Shown: positions 23,080-32,027 of the stretch, in pieces
Layout: each line of letters opens with the position of its first letter
Numbering within the stretch: position 1 is the stretch's first letter
From: Thermoanaerobaculaceae bacterium
Lineage (GTDB): Bacteria; Acidobacteriota; Thermoanaerobaculia; Thermoanaerobaculales; Thermoanaerobaculaceae
Assembly: GCA_013388425.1 (NCBI GenBank)
Contig: JACADV010000066.1
Span: 1-41,430, forward strand
Direction: 5' to 3'
Length of the DNA: 41,430 nt
Translations under genes and position numbers: made by a program
The notes under the pieces: model-generated
Told to the model about the DNA's origin: nothing
What the model saw: the letters and a program-made list of their open reading frames with translations, nothing else
Database searches by the model: none

Positions 23080-24363
23080 TCAAGGGGTACCCCACCCTGC
23101 CGGGACCTTGGGGAAAACCGCCGGACCGGCCATGACGCCCACCACTGCCCCCGCCTCCTCCTCGCGCCAGCGCTCGAACACACCCTCCACGTCCGCCACC
23201 GGCCTCATCCCCAAGCGCTGCAGCAGCTCGCTGTCCAGTTCGGTGCGGGCCAGCACGTGGACCCGCGCGGTCTTCTCCACGATGCGGAGGGTGGTGTGGC
23301 CGTACTGGACGTACTCTTGGGCCAAACGGGCGGTGATGGCTTCGGGCCGCGGATCAGCGAGGAACGGCTCCATGTCGGGGGAACCAGCCCCGGCGCCGCA
23401 GGCAGCCACAAACAGCACCTCCGCCCCCGCCTCGGCGAACCGACACGCCGCGTCCAGGGCTTTGTGCGCCTGGATGAGCGTGTCGTCCACCGGCGCACCG
23501 CTGGCCGATACCACCAAGCGGCGGAAGGGGCCCGCCTCCACCTCGTACCACTCCCGCACGACCCCGCACGCAGCTGGAAACACCGCCTCCAGCGGTCCAG
23601 AGGCAGCCCAGGCGGGCCTCTCGTCCCCCCCAACGACCATCACCAGGGCCAGGTCCACCGGACGCAACGCAGCCGCGGCAGCAATCTCCTCCGCCACCGG
23701 GTTGCCCTCCCGGACCCCAGGCTCGCAGGCGGGGTGCCGCCGCGGTGGGAAGGTGCTCAGGTCGATGACCCGCGCGTGGTTGCGCTGGATCTCCCGGTAG
23801 CCGGCGACGCCGGGAAACACCATCTTGGGGCCGCCCCCGAACCCGGCCAAGTAGTGGTGCTGGACGAGAGATACGGAAATTGCAAGATCGCACTCCACCA
23901 CCAGGCGGTTGAGCCGGATCTCCAGGCCGCTAGCAAGCCTCCCCACGCTCACCAAGCTGGCATCGTCGCGGCTGTCGTGCTGGGCCACCCGCACGCGCGC
24001 CGGGAGGGGACCGAGCAGGGCCGCGCACTGTGCAGCGCTCACTGGCGGGTGGGTCCCGCACGCCACCAGCACGGCAATCCCCTCCTCTGGCACCCCCGCG
24101 GCCGCCAGGCGCGCCATGAGCTCGGGGAGCACCTCCGGCAGGAACCCCCGCCGCGTAGCGTCCGGCACCAGGATGGTGACGCGGCGCCGTCCCTTGGCCA
24201 TCACCTCCAGGGGCGGGCCGGCCAGGGGACGCTCCAGCGCCTCGGCCACCACCTGGCGGGCTGGGCTAGGGTGCCGTGGCGCTGCGGGGCTCAAGGGAAA
24301 ACACCGCAGCCCGCGGAGATCCCCCACCAACGCACCGGTGCCGTAGGGGAGACGAACGATCAC
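23080..24363 (-). CDS. larA: Nickel-pincer lactate racemase-family protein LarA
   Basis: The protein has 427 residues. Family residues are in place: LPYG at 5-8, DATRRG (68-73), ACGTHPPVS with His105, HHYLAGFGGGPKMVFPG with His170 and Lys180; the equivalents in the Lactobacillus enzyme are His108, His174 and Lys184, the lysine binding the nickel pincer cofactor. The enzyme interconverts D- and L-2-hydroxyacids; many homologues use substrates other than lactate. The start is a GTG at 24363, 22 bases after the metG stop, so the two may be co-transcribed. The cofactor genes larB, larC and larE are not in the window. Confidence 0.88.
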   Translation of the reverse strand: MIVRLPYGTGALVGDLRGLRCFPLSPAAPRHPSPARQVVAEALERPLAGPPLEVMAKGRRRVTILVPDATRRGFLPEVLPELMARLAAAGVPEEGIAVLVACGTHPPVSAAQCAALLGPLPARVRVAQHDSRDDASLVSVGRLASGLEIRLNRLVVECDLAISVSLVQHHYLAGFGGGPKMVFPGVAGYREIQRNHARVIDLSTFPPRRHPACEPGVREGNPVAEEIAAAAALRPVDLALVMVVGGDERPAWAASGPLEAVFPAACGVVREWYEVEAGPFRRLVVSASGAPVDDTLIQAHKALDAACRFAEAGAEVLFVAACGAGAGSPDMEPFLADPRPEAITARLAQEYVQYGHTTLRIVEKTARVHVLARTELDSELLQRLGMRPVADVEGVFERWREEEAGAVVGVMAGPAVFPKVPAGWGTP

Positions 24364-24385
24364 GACCCACCGCCGCGGCGGCTCC

Positions 24386-26329
24386 TCACTTCACGCCGGT
24401 ACCGGGGGGCACCTCGCCGTCCACGCCCAACAGGAACGGGTCGCCCTCCACAGAGGCGGCCAGCACCATCCCCTGGGACTCGACACCCATGAGCACGGCC
24501 GGCTTGAGGTTGGCGACGAACACCGCCCGCCTCCCCACCAGCTGCTCGGGTGCGTAGCGCGTGCCAATGCCCGCCACGATCTGCCGTTGCTTCCCCTCGC
24601 CAAGATCCACCTGCATGCGGACCAGCTTCTTGGACTTGGGGATCCGTTCCGCAGCGGTGATGAGCCCCACCACCAGTTTGACCCGGGCAAACTCCTCGAT
24701 GGAGATCTGCTCTTCCGCCGCGCCCGCCGGAGCAGCTGGCGGTGGCGCCACACTTTGGCCACCAGGTTCGGACGTTTCGTTCACGGTCACCTCCGCCAAG
24801 AACTCCTGAACATCCACGCGGGGGAAGAGCGCGCCTTCCTCCCCCAGCGGCGCGAGGGTCGGCAGCTCCCCCCAAGAGAGCGCCACCGCCGCTCGACTCT
24901 CGGGGGCGATGCCCATCTGGGCCAGGAGGCGTCGGGAGGTGGTGGGCATGACCGGCGCGAGCATGGCTGCCGCCAGCCGCAGCGCCTCCAGACTGTTGTA
25001 CAGCACCCGCCCCAGGCGCTCCGAGGATCCCCCCTCGAGCTTGAAGATGGCCCACGGTTGCTTCTCGTTGACGTAGCCGTCCACCGCTGACACGAGCTCC
25101 CACACCGCCTCCAGCGCGCGGTGGAACTCCAGGCTGTCCATGCACGCCACGTAGCGCGCCACCACCTCGCCGCTCTTGTCGGCGAGCACGTTGGCACCGC
25201 ACCGCACCGGCGGGGTGGTCCCGGAGTAGTAGCGACGGGTCATGGCCAGAACCCTGGCCGCAGCGTTCCCCAGACCGTTGGCCAGGTCGGCGTTGTAGCG
25301 CTGGAGGAACCCCTCGTCGGAGAACGAGGCGTCCTGCCCGAAGGTCATCTCGCGCAGCATGAAGTAGCGCAACGGGTCCGCTCCGAACCGCTCCAGGAGG
25401 TGGTCCGGCCGCACCACGTTGCCGAAGGATTTGGACATCTTCTTGTCGTCCCGCAGCCACCAGCCGTGGCCGTACACCTGCCGCGGCAGCGGCAACCCCG
25501 CCGACAGCAGGAAGGCGGGCCAGTACACGCAGTGGAAGCGCAGGATGTCCTTGCCCACCAGGTGGAGATCCGCTGGCCAGAAGCGCTCGAACAGGGAGGG
25601 GTCCTGGGACCCAAAGCCCAGAGCCGAGATGTAGTTGGTGAGAGCGTCGAGCCACACGTACACCACGTGCCGGGGATCGCCCGGCCAGGGGATCCCCCAG
25701 GGCAGCGACACCCGCGAGACGGACAGGTCCTTGAGCCCGCCCTCCACGAAGCGCACCACCTCGTTGTAGCGACTCTCGGGCCTTATGAAATCCGGATGGT
25801 CGCTATAGAAGCGGAGCAGAGGTTGCTGGTAGGCGGAGAGACGGAAGAAGTAGGACTCCTCCTCCAGCCACTCCACGGGGTGCCCCTGCTCCGGGCACTT
25901 CCCCTCCACGAGCTGCGTCTGGGGGAAGAACGCCTCACACCCAGCGCAGTACCACCCCCCGTAGTTCCCCTTGTAGATGTCGCCGCGCGCTTCCATGCGG
26001 CGGATCATCTCGTGCACCCCGGCCCAATGGCGGGGCTCGGTGGTGCGGATGAAGTCGTCGTTGGTGATGCCCAGCGCCTGCCAGAGCGGCGGGTAGCGGC
26101 GAACCACGCGGTTGGCCAGCTCCTCGGGCGTGATGCCCTGCGCCAGGGCGGCCTTGACGATCTTCTGCCCGTGCTCGTCGGTGCCGGTGAGAAAGCGGAC
26201 CTCGCGGCCGCGCATGCGCTGGTAGCGGGCCACCACGTCCGCCACCACCGTGGTGTAGATATGGCCAATGTGCGGCAAGTCGTTGACGTAGTAGATCGGC
26301 GTGGTGATGTAGAAGGTCCTGCTGGTCAA
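24386..26329 (-). CDS. metG: Methionine-tRNA ligase with C-terminal tRNA-binding domain
   Basis: The protein has 647 residues. The HIGH-type motif is PHIGHIYT (19-26), a zinc knuckle is around CAGC (128-131) with Cys145 and His150, and the second signature is KKMSKSFGN (296-304). A linker rich in Ala and Pro (about 530-545) leads to an OB-fold tRNA-binding domain (FARVKLVVGLI to the end). It charges tRNA-Met in the cytoplasm. The start is a TTG at 26329 with GGGAGGAGC five bases before it; the first residues TFYITTPIYYVND fit the family. It diverges from pilT across a 91-base region that holds TATCCT as a possible -10. Confidence 0.95.
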   Translation of the reverse strand: MTSRTFYITTPIYYVNDLPHIGHIYTTVVADVVARYQRMRGREVRFLTGTDEHGQKIVKAALAQGITPEELANRVVRRYPPLWQALGITNDDFIRTTEPRHWAGVHEMIRRMEARGDIYKGNYGGWYCAGCEAFFPQTQLVEGKCPEQGHPVEWLEEESYFFRLSAYQQPLLRFYSDHPDFIRPESRYNEVVRFVEGGLKDLSVSRVSLPWGIPWPGDPRHVVYVWLDALTNYISALGFGSQDPSLFERFWPADLHLVGKDILRFHCVYWPAFLLSAGLPLPRQVYGHGWWLRDDKKMSKSFGNVVRPDHLLERFGADPLRYFMLREMTFGQDASFSDEGFLQRYNADLANGLGNAAARVLAMTRRYYSGTTPPVRCGANVLADKSGEVVARYVACMDSLEFHRALEAVWELVSAVDGYVNEKQPWAIFKLEGGSSERLGRVLYNSLEALRLAAAMLAPVMPTTSRRLLAQMGIAPESRAAVALSWGELPTLAPLGEEGALFPRVDVQEFLAEVTVNETSEPGGQSVAPPPAAPAGAAEEQISIEEFARVKLVVGLITAAERIPKSKKLVRMQVDLGEGKQRQIVAGIGTRYAPEQLVGRRAVFVANLKPAVLMGVESQGMVLAASVEGDPFLLGVDGEVPPGTGVK

Positions 26330-26385
26330 AGCTCCTCCCGTCGCTCGCGGGTGGATAGGATAGCATTGCCCGGTTCTCCCTCACG

Positions 26386-26414
26386 TTGACCTCCCTTGCC
26401 GCCAGTGTTAGATT
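26386..26414 (+). promoter_or_regulatory. Promoter of pilT, probably leaderless
   Basis: TTGACC (26386-26391), 17 bases, and TAGATT (26409-26414) with TG one base before it (extended -10) are followed by six bases and the ATG at 26421. Transcription should begin at or next to the start codon, and no Shine-Dalgarno exists upstream. Confidence 0.6.
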
Positions 26415-26420
26415 CCAAGC

Positions 26421-27881
26421 ATGGAGGGACCTCTCGGACTCGACGATCTCCTCAAGTTCATGACCAAGAAGGGGGCGTCGGACCTGCACTTGAAGCCCAT
26501 GCGCCCGCCGCTCTTGCGCATTGGCGGCAAGTTGATGCCAATCAAGTCCATCCCCCTCAAGCCCCAGAACATCGAGGAGATGGTGCTGCCGCTCCTCACC
26601 GAAGCGCAGCGGCACAAGTTCGAGGAGAAGCAGTCGGTGGACCTGGGGTACGGCGTGGCCGGAGTGGCCCGGTTCCGGTGCAACATTTACCAGCAGCGCG
26701 GCTCCATCGCGGCCGTGTTCCGCCGCGTGCCGTTTGAGATCAAGGACTACCAGGAGCTCAACCTCCCCGATGTGGTGGCCACCTTTGCCGACTACCCCGC
26801 CGGTCTCGTCCTGGTCACCGGCCCCACGGGCTCGGGGAAGTCCACGACCCTGGCGGCCATCATCCAGGACATCATCCGCAACCGCCCCTGCCACGTGGTC
26901 ACCATCGAGGATCCCATCGAGTTCCTCTTCACCGACCACATGGCCACGGTTTCCCAGCGCGAGGTGGGGACCGACACCCCCTCCTTCAAGGAAGCGTTGC
27001 GCAACACCATGCGCCAGGACCCCGACGTCATCATGGTGGGGGAGATGCGCGACTTGGAAACCATGTCCACGGTGGTGACAGCAGCCGAGACCGGTCACCT
27101 CGTGTTCTCCACCCTCCACACCAACAGCGCCAGCCAGACCATCGACCGCATCATCGACTCCTTCCCCCCCGACCAGCAGGAGCAGATCCGCGCCCAGCTG
27201 GCCCAGGTGCTGCGCGCCATCATCTCCATGGAGCTCTTGCCCCGCAGGGATGGCCAGGGGCTGGTCCCTGCGGTGGAAGTCCTCGTCAACTCGCCAAAGA
27301 TCGCCCGCCACATCGAGCACGGCGAGATCAAGGAGATCCACGACGAGATCGAGGACTCCGTGGCCTACTACCGCATGCAGAGCACCAACCAGAGCCTGGT
27401 GGCGCTCCTCGCCAACAACGCGATCTCGTACGAGGTGGCCATGGAGCGGTCCCGAGATCCCGCGGACCTCTCGCTGAAGCTGCGCAAGCTGTTCCCCGGC
27501 ATCGAGGAGGCGCAGCAGGAGGGAAAGATGGCACCGTCACCCGGTGACTTTGCCTACATCATGGAACTGATGGAAGTGAAGAAGCTGTACGACGAGCAGG
27601 AGGACCGCTGGAAACAGCGGATGCAGGAGAAGGACGAGCTCATCGCCCAGCTGGAACGGGATCTCGCTGCCCTGCGCCAGCAGATGAGCAGCTCCGACGT
27701 CACCATTGCCGAACTGCGCAACCAGCTGGAGGCAACCCGCGCCGAGAGTCAGCGCACTGCCGAGGAAGCAAAGATCCGCACGGAGAAGCTAAACGAACGC
27801 ATCCGCGAGCTCAATCAACAACTGATGGCCAGCGGCAAGGGGGGCGGCGAGAAGCCCACCACCGGTTTCTTCAAGCGCTGA
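26421..27881 (+). CDS. pilT: Type IV pilus retraction ATPase PilT with a coiled-coil C-terminal extension
   Basis: The protein has 486 residues against about 345-370 for usual PilT. It shows Walker A GPTGSGKST (134-142), the Asp box VTIEDPIEF (160-168), Walker B DVIMVGEMRD (202-211), the His box AAETGHLVFSTLHTN and the PilT C-terminal signature near 340. These fit the hexameric motor that disassembles type IV pili at the inner membrane. Residues 385-475 form a long charged coiled coil (QEKDELIAQLERDLAALRQQ and following) that ends in a basic tail; this extension is unusual. No other pil genes are near. The 3' end overlaps the convergent tsaE gene by 11 bases. Confidence 0.93.
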   Translation: MEGPLGLDDLLKFMTKKGASDLHLKPMRPPLLRIGGKLMPIKSIPLKPQNIEEMVLPLLTEAQRHKFEEKQSVDLGYGVAGVARFRCNIYQQRGSIAAVFRRVPFEIKDYQELNLPDVVATFADYPAGLVLVTGPTGSGKSTTLAAIIQDIIRNRPCHVVTIEDPIEFLFTDHMATVSQREVGTDTPSFKEALRNTMRQDPDVIMVGEMRDLETMSTVVTAAETGHLVFSTLHTNSASQTIDRIIDSFPPDQQEQIRAQLAQVLRAIISMELLPRRDGQGLVPAVEVLVNSPKIARHIEHGEIKEIHDEIEDSVAYYRMQSTNQSLVALLANNAISYEVAMERSRDPADLSLKLRKLFPGIEEAQQEGKMAPSPGDFAYIMELMEVKKLYDEQEDRWKQRMQEKDELIAQLERDLAALRQQMSSSDVTIAELRNQLEATRAESQRTAEEAKIRTEKLNERIRELNQQLMASGKGGGEKPTTGFFKR

Positions 27882-28377
27882 GCTCCGCGGACCCACCCGT
27901 CCCTGGCTCGTGCGGAGGGGCAGTGAGCCACACCACCGACGCCCGCCGCCCCTCGCCGAAGAGGGACAGCTGGACACGCAGCACCCACTGACCAGCTTCT
28001 GCCAGCCACGGCCACTCCTCCGGCCACTCGATGGCCGTCACACCCGCCGGGTCTTCCAGGGACTCCACGATCCCCAGCTCCTCCCAGGGTGCACGGGGCA
28101 ACCCCCGCAGGCGGTACAGGTCCAGGTGGTGCAGGCGGCGGATCCGCCCCGCCGGCACCGGATAGACCGCCTGCAGTGTGAAGGTGGGGGAGCACACCTC
28201 CTTGGGATCGCCCCCCAACCCCCCCACCACCCCGCGCACCAGGGTGGTCTTGCCGGCTCCCAGGGGGCCTTCCAACAGCAGCAGCGTCGTCGGGACGAGG
28301 CGAGCCGCCAGCGCCGCACCCAGCGCCTCCGTGGCTTCCGCGTTGGCAAGCTCCACTGGGCCTGCCCATCCCGCCAT
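27871..28377 (-). CDS. tsaE: tRNA threonylcarbamoyladenosine biosynthesis ATPase TsaE
   Basis: The protein has 168 residues. Walker A is EGPLGAGKTTL (36-46), followed by SPTFTL and HHLDLYRL, with AIEWPE near 120, all typical for TsaE. It works with TsaB and TsaD to make t6A37 on ANN-decoding tRNAs. The ATG at 28377 shares one base with the stop of the upstream repair gene (TAATG). The pairing of a yjeE-type gene with a yjeF-type gene is common in bacteria. Confidence 0.92.
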   Translation of the reverse strand: MAGWAGPVELANAEATEALGAALAARLVPTTLLLLEGPLGAGKTTLVRGVVGGLGGDPKEVCSPTFTLQAVYPVPAGRIRRLHHLDLYRLRGLPRAPWEELGIVESLEDPAGVTAIEWPEEWPWLAEAGQWVLRVQLSLFGEGRRASVVWLTAPPHEPGTGGSAELSA

Positions 28378-29909
28378 TAGGTACCCTCGCGCAGCTCGCG
28401 CTCGGCCATGCCCAGGTGAGCCGCCACCACCGAGGCGGGGACAGCCCCGCCGTACTGGGAGGCGGCGAGTTCCGCAGCCCGGCCGTGCAACCAGCACCCC
28501 ACGACGGCCGCCTGCCGCCCGCTGGCGCCCTGGGCGAGCAGCGCGCCGATGACCCCGGTGAGCACATCCCCCGCACCGCCCGACGCCAGCCCTGGGGATC
28601 CCGTGGGGTTGACGAGCGGCACCTCCCCAGGGCTCGCCACCACCGTGCCAGCGCCCTTGGCCACCACGGTGGCCCCGCTGCGCCTGGCCGCCTCCTCGGC
28701 CGCCACCAACCGGTCCGCCACCACCGCAGCCGTTTCCCGCCCCAGGAGCCGGCCCAGCTCGGCGGGGTGCGGGGTCACGACGGTGGGGGCCTGCCTCCCC
28801 GTCAACCGCTCGAGGCGCCCCGCCAGCAGGGTGAGGGCGTCGGCGTCCAGCACCAGCGGGCCGCTCCAGCGCTCGAGGATCGTCTCGAGCGCCCGCCGCG
28901 CCCCCTCGCCCAGTCCGAGGCCAGGACCGATGGCAACGGCCGTGGCCTTGGCCAGGAGGGGTTCGAGCCCATCTCCCCGCACCGCCCCGTCCGCGTCGGC
29001 GGGCAGTGGGTCCACCATTGCCTCCGGCACCACCGCCTGCACTGGCGTGACTGCCCCCGTGGCGGTGGCCACGCTCACCAAGCCGGCCCCGGCTGCCACC
29101 GCACCCCGGGCCAGCAGGCCAGCTGCCCCCGCCCGCCCCAACCGGCCGGCCACGGCCACCAGGTGACCGAAGTGGCCCTTGTGGGCGTCCCGAGGCCGGG
29201 GCGAGAGCCAGCCGGCCGCATCGGAGCCCTCCACCACCCAGCACCTGGCCAGCTGCCTCAGCACCCATGGGGGGATGCCAATGTCCGCCACTGCCACGTC
29301 CCCGCACTTCAGGGAGGCTGGAGGCAGCACGTGGCACACCTTCAGCGCGCCGAAGGTCACCGTGAGCGTCGCCTCCACCGCCTCGCCGCTTACCGCCGCG
29401 CTGGAACCCGACACCCCCGAGGGCACGTCCACCGCCACCACCGGCAAACCGGAGCTGTTGATGGCCCGCACCACCTCCACCCACCGGCCAGCCAGGGGCC
29501 GCTCCAGACCGGTGCCGAAGAGCGCGTCGACCACCACCGCTGCCCCTTCCAGTCGGTGCAGCAGCACCCCCAGCTCCTCGCTGCCGTCGTGCACCGACAC
29601 CCCAAAGCGCCTGGCCAGCTCCAGCTGCGTCGCCGCATCCCCCCGTAGCGCAGCGGCGGCAACCAGGAGCACCGCTTCCCCGGCAAAGCCCCGACAGTGG
29701 AGCTGGCGCGCCATGGCGAGACCGTCTCCGCCGTTGTTCCCCGGCCCCACGGCAATGACGATGCGCCCGCCGGTGGCAAAGCGTTCCGCCACCGCGCTGC
29801 TCACCGCCTCCGCCGCGGCCTCCATCAGGACCAGGCTCGGCAACCCCAACTCTTCGATGGTGATGCGGTCCGCCTGCCGCATCCCGGCACTGTCCAGTAC
29901 AGGGATCAT
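28377..29909 (-). CDS. nnr: Bifunctional NAD(P)H-hydrate epimerase and ADP-dependent (S)-NAD(P)H-hydrate dehydratase
   Basis: The protein has 510 residues. The N-terminal epimerase half carries GPGNNGGDG (55-63) and DVPSGVSGS. The C-terminal ribokinase-like half has GSPGLASGGAGDVLTGVIGALLAQG, the nucleotide-binding signature of the dehydratase. It repairs hydrated NADH and NADPH using ADP. The ATG at 29909 follows a strong GGAGAGGGAGG site. It is the first gene of a two-gene unit with tsaE, divergent from the transporter gene. Confidence 0.93.
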   Translation of the reverse strand: MIPVLDSAGMRQADRITIEELGLPSLVLMEAAAEAVSSAVAERFATGGRIVIAVGPGNNGGDGLAMARQLHCRGFAGEAVLLVAAAALRGDAATQLELARRFGVSVHDGSEELGVLLHRLEGAAVVVDALFGTGLERPLAGRWVEVVRAINSSGLPVVAVDVPSGVSGSSAAVSGEAVEATLTVTFGALKVCHVLPPASLKCGDVAVADIGIPPWVLRQLARCWVVEGSDAAGWLSPRPRDAHKGHFGHLVAVAGRLGRAGAAGLLARGAVAAGAGLVSVATATGAVTPVQAVVPEAMVDPLPADADGAVRGDGLEPLLAKATAVAIGPGLGLGEGARRALETILERWSGPLVLDADALTLLAGRLERLTGRQAPTVVTPHPAELGRLLGRETAAVVADRLVAAEEAARRSGATVVAKGAGTVVASPGEVPLVNPTGSPGLASGGAGDVLTGVIGALLAQGASGRQAAVVGCWLHGRAAELAASQYGGAVPASVVAAHLGMAERELREGT

Positions 29910-29983
29910 GGAACCTCCCTCTCCATGCTACTTCACCGTTCGCGGCACCCCCAACGGAAGGGCTGCTGGCGTCACCCTTTGCC

Positions 29984-30012
29984 TTGACACCCGCGCGCGG
30001 TGACGGTACCCT
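29984..30012 (+). promoter_or_regulatory. Promoter of the transporter gene
   Basis: A perfect TTGACA (29984-29989), 17 bases and TACCCT (30007-30012) predict a start near 30019 and a leader of about 197 bases before the ATG at 30216. Confidence 0.6.
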
Positions 30013-30141
30013 CCTCCTCCGTTGTCCGGACCGGCCCCGGCGGTTTGGGGTGCCCTCGAAGGAAAGTTCCCAAGGCCCTTTGAGGGGGAGGTATGCGGGT
30101 GGACCAGAGGCAGGTGGCCCAGGCGAGCAGGCGGCCGTTCA

Positions 30142-30175
30142 CCCGGCAGGGATCCTGCCCTCGCCCCCTGCCGGG
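30142..30175 (+). promoter_or_regulatory. Leader hairpin with two competing pairings, upstream of the transporter
   Basis: CCCGGCAGGG (30142-30151) and CCCTGCCGGG (30166-30175) form a perfect 10-bp stem. The segment GGCAGG (30145-30150) can instead pair with CCTGCC (30154-30159) in a tight 3-base-loop hairpin, so the two structures exclude each other. It ends 40 bases before the start codon. No known riboswitch consensus is recognisable, and no T-run follows, so any control would be on translation. Confidence 0.35.
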
Positions 30176-30215
30176 GTGTTTCTCCCAGGCCTCCCCCGTC
30201 GAAAGGAACGATCGC

Positions 30216-31943
30216 ATGCGCACGAAACTTGGCCGTGTCGGCACCGTTGTCGCCCTCCTTGCCCTCGTGGCGATGGTCCTCCCTAGCGCCGCCGCTGCTG
30301 AACCTCCGGCCGATGTCCTGGTCGTGGCCGGCACCATCACCAACACCCAGGGGAAGCCCGTCAAGGACGTGGCCATCGACTTCTACGTGGACGGTAACAA
30401 GGTCGAACTCTCGGAGGAGGTCACAACCTCCAAGTCGGGCCGGTACGAGGCGGAACTGATCCTGCCCGCCAACACGCTCCCCACCGCGCGGGTGGAAATG
30501 GAGGCTACGCGGCCTTCCTTCGCACCCTCCGGGAAACTTGTGCTGCCCAACATCGTCAAGGAGCGGGTGGACGGGCACGGCCGCACCGTTTACCTCGCCC
30601 ACAACAGCTTTATCCTCAAGCGCCAGATTACCCCGGCCTTCTGGATTGCCACCCTGGTGCTGGTGGCCGTGTACGCCCTGATCGCTGCCGAGGTGATGCA
30701 CCGCACCCTTGCGGCCCTGCTGGGCGCAGCCGTCCTCCTCTTCGTTTCGTACACCGCCGGTACCTTCAACGCCGCGTACCGCGTCCTGTCCTTCGAAGAG
30801 GCCATCGCGGCCATTGACATGAACGTCATCTTCCTGCTGATGGCCATGATGATCATCGTGGGTGTGCTCAAGAAAACCGGCGTCTTCCAGTGGATGGCGT
30901 ACAAGTCGTTCCAGGTGGCCCGCGGCAACGTGTTCGCCCTTTCGGCCGTGCTCATGTTCGTCACCGCGGTCATCTCCGCCTTCCTGGACAACGTCACCAC
31001 CATGCTGCTCATCATCCCGGTGACCATCGAGATTGCCACCACCCTCAAGCTCAACCCGGTGGCGCTGCTCATGCCCGAAGTCTTCGCTTCCAACGTGGGC
31101 GGCACCGCCACCCTCATCGGCGATCCCCCGAACATCATGATTGGCTCCTACGCCAAACTCACCTTCCTGGACTTCGTCACGCACCTCACGGCAATCTGCG
31201 CCATTGGCCTTGCGGCAACGGCCGTGTATTTCCTGTACTGGTACAAGAAGGACTACCTGGCAGCCAAGGTGAGCGATACCGGGGCACTGATCGCCCGCCT
31301 GCGCGACGAGTACCGCATCACCAACAAGGTGCTCCTCATCAAAGCCGGCGCCGTGCTCGCCATCACCATCTTCCTGTTCATCGTGCACGGTGTCCTGCAC
31401 ATGGAGCCGTCCATCGCCGCCCTCATCGGTGCTGGCGTCCTCCTGGTCATCAGCGGCGTGGATATCGTGGAAATGCTGGAGCACGAGATCGAGTGGCCGA
31501 CACTGGTCTTCTTCATGACGCTCTTCATGGTGGTGGCGGGCGCCGAAGACACCGGCCTCATCCAGATCATTGCCGACTGGGTCAACAACCTCTCCCAAGG
31601 GTCGGTGGTCGTGGCCATCCTCATGATCCTCTGGGTCTCGGCCCTGGCCTCGGCGATCATCGACAACATCCCCTTCACCGCCACCATGCTGCCCATCGTG
31701 GCCTACCTCACCACCAGCATTCCCGGCGCCGAGAACGGTGTGCTCTGGTGGGCGCTGGCGCTGGGGGCGTGCCTGGGCGGCAACGGGACCATGGTGGGGG
31801 CCAGTGCCAACGTGGTGACGGTGGGGCTGGCGGAAAAGGCGGGGCACCCCATTTCCTTCATGTACTACCTCAAGGTGGCGTTCGTCCCCATGCTCATCAC
31901 CGTCGTGCTCTCCTCGGTCTGGCTGCTGGTGGTGATGCGCTGA
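30216..31943 (+). CDS. ArsB/NhaD-superfamily anion or cation transporter with a periplasmic N-terminal domain
   Basis: The protein has 575 residues. Residues 1-30 are a signal-like segment ending in AAAAEPP. Residues 32-135 form a beta-rich domain (GTITNTQGKPVKDVAIDFYV, SKSGRYEAELILP) that resembles a carboxypeptidase-regulatory or transthyretin-like fold. About 11 membrane helices follow, with GGTATLIGDPPNIMIGS, AIIDNIPFTATMLP and GGNGTMVGASANVV, the repeated signatures of the citrate/arsenite/Na+ antiporter superfamily. The transported ion cannot be told. The ATG at 30216 has AAAGGA upstream; a 41-codon in-frame extension to an ATG at 30093 lacks the signal-peptide position and is less likely. 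The gene stands alone with a long leader. Confidence 0.85.
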   Translation: MRTKLGRVGTVVALLALVAMVLPSAAAAEPPADVLVVAGTITNTQGKPVKDVAIDFYVDGNKVELSEEVTTSKSGRYEAELILPANTLPTARVEMEATRPSFAPSGKLVLPNIVKERVDGHGRTVYLAHNSFILKRQITPAFWIATLVLVAVYALIAAEVMHRTLAALLGAAVLLFVSYTAGTFNAAYRVLSFEEAIAAIDMNVIFLLMAMMIIVGVLKKTGVFQWMAYKSFQVARGNVFALSAVLMFVTAVISAFLDNVTTMLLIIPVTIEIATTLKLNPVALLMPEVFASNVGGTATLIGDPPNIMIGSYAKLTFLDFVTHLTAICAIGLAATAVYFLYWYKKDYLAAKVSDTGALIARLRDEYRITNKVLLIKAGAVLAITIFLFIVHGVLHMEPSIAALIGAGVLLVISGVDIVEMLEHEIEWPTLVFFMTLFMVVAGAEDTGLIQIIADWVNNLSQGSVVVAILMILWVSALASAIIDNIPFTATMLPIVAYLTTSIPGAENGVLWWALALGACLGGNGTMVGASANVVTVGLAEKAGHPISFMYYLKVAFVPMLITVVLSSVWLLVVMR

Positions 31944-32027
31944 GGCCAACCCTCCTCGCTCGCGCAACCCCGAGCAAAGCCACCGGCTGCGCGGGCACCA
32001 CCCCCCCGCCCGGGGCTGGGCCGCTTG

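Noticed and set aside
30093-30215. Upstream in-frame ATG at 30093 of the transporter
   Set aside because: Its G-rich stretch is too close to the ATG, and it would put 41 residues before a normal signal peptide.
30013-30215. Known riboswitch in the transporter leader
   Set aside because: I compared by memory with c-di-AMP, fluoride, guanidine, manganese, cobalamin and TPP consensus cores and saw no match.
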